A stretch of 12,328 nucleotides of DNA. Source: Chloroflexota bacterium. GTDB taxonomy: Bacteria; Chloroflexota; Dehalococcoidia; Lucifugimonadales; JACPCL1. This document shows positions 12,136 through 12,328 of the stretch, piece after piece. Location: positions 1 to 12,328 of the forward strand of contig JACQUH010000119.1 in assembly GCA_016210375.1 (NCBI GenBank), in the 5' to 3' direction. How positions within the stretch are numbered: position 1 is the stretch's first letter; each line of letters opens with the position of its first letter. Position numbers and translations under genes: made by a program. The notes beneath the pieces were generated by a model. The model was not told the DNA's origin, searched no databases, and saw nothing but the letters and a program-made list of their open reading frames with translations.

Positions 12136-12328
12136 TTATTGCTTGTCGCATGGCGGATGCAACTTGATGTTCCCTCCGCCAGGGCCACCATTCCCCAGTG
12201 TGCCAAACGCGCTGTAGATCATGACGCCCGAGGAGTTGAATACCCTGATTCCGAATCGGTCGTTTCTCCCGGGCTCACCGTTGTCTTCCGCATGCGCAAG
12301 GAAGGTATATCCAGCCTGGCCGTTCACC
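12136..12328 (-). CDS. C-terminal end of a probable secreted or surface protein
   Basis: The frame runs from the window edge to TAA at 12136-12138, giving 63-64 C-terminal residues; the start is outside. GYTFLAHAEDNGEPGRNDRFGIRVFN, then SSGVMIYSAFGTLG and GGNIKLHPPCDKQ contain a 'DNGEPG..D.F.I......GG.I.LH' pattern. I associate it with the last beta-sandwich module of large extracellular proteins, often with Ig-like or repeat domains, in Chloroflexota and other bacteria. The first visible 'M' is a GTG and is almost certainly internal. The function cannot be assigned. The minus orientation, with a hairpin just downstream, makes it the last gene of its transcript. Confidence 0.6.
   Translation of the reverse strand, partial: VNGQAGYTFLAHAEDNGEPGRNDRFGIRVFNSSGVMIYSAFGTLGNGGPGGGNIKLHPPCDKQ

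Noticed and set aside
1..12328. CRISPR arrays, transposases, integrases or phage genes
   Set aside because: No regularly spaced direct repeats and no recognisable recombinase or phage protein were found in any frame; mobility is inferred only from the tRNA repeat and gene remnants.

Overview
The window comes from a GC-rich bacterial chromosome. Chloroflexota (Dehalococcoidia or SAR202-like) is my best guess. It rests on the FAS1-like/MaoC plus family III CoA-transferase gene set, the C/T-rich 'CTCTCCCCCT' intergenic repeats and the 'DNGEPG' surface-protein tail. This is an impression; no marker gene is present.

Positions 1-7440 form one co-oriented + strand block. It holds the end of a family 5 solute-binding protein, two DppB/DppC-type permeases, three hotdog-fold dehydratase genes and two adjacent family III (CaiB/BaiF) CoA-transferases. 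The layout suggests uptake of an organic acid, amide or peptide-like compound, CoA activation by transfer, then hydration or dehydration of the thioester. The substrate cannot be read from the sequence. The dehydratase genes are two paralogous pairs whose inner members are fused into one reversed-order protein. The first CoA-transferase has Gln at the family's catalytic Asp position, while its partner keeps Asp. The 222-base gap before the transferases encodes extensive, mutually exclusive RNA pairings.

Positions 7441-7620 hold two perfect hairpins between convergent genes. A minus-strand gamma-glutamyltransferase follows (7621-9249). It diverges from a crotonase-family gene (9394-10158) that lacks both textbook catalytic glutamates. 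The space between them is a compact divergent promoter region with inverted repeats.

From 10159 the character changes. An intact tRNA-Asn(GTT) (10229-10303) is followed by about 1.1 kb of less GC-rich DNA with a hypothetical C-terminally anchored protein and a small putative lipoprotein. Next comes a second tRNA-Asn copy (11405-11481) whose T arm is replaced by a perfect 8-bp hairpin. Beyond it are gene remnants: a minus-strand alanine/serine-glyoxylate aminotransferase 5' fragment joined to an unrelated 3' fragment, then the C-terminal end of a probable surface protein leaving the window on the minus strand. This right-hand third looks like a tRNA-associated, recombination-prone accessory zone.
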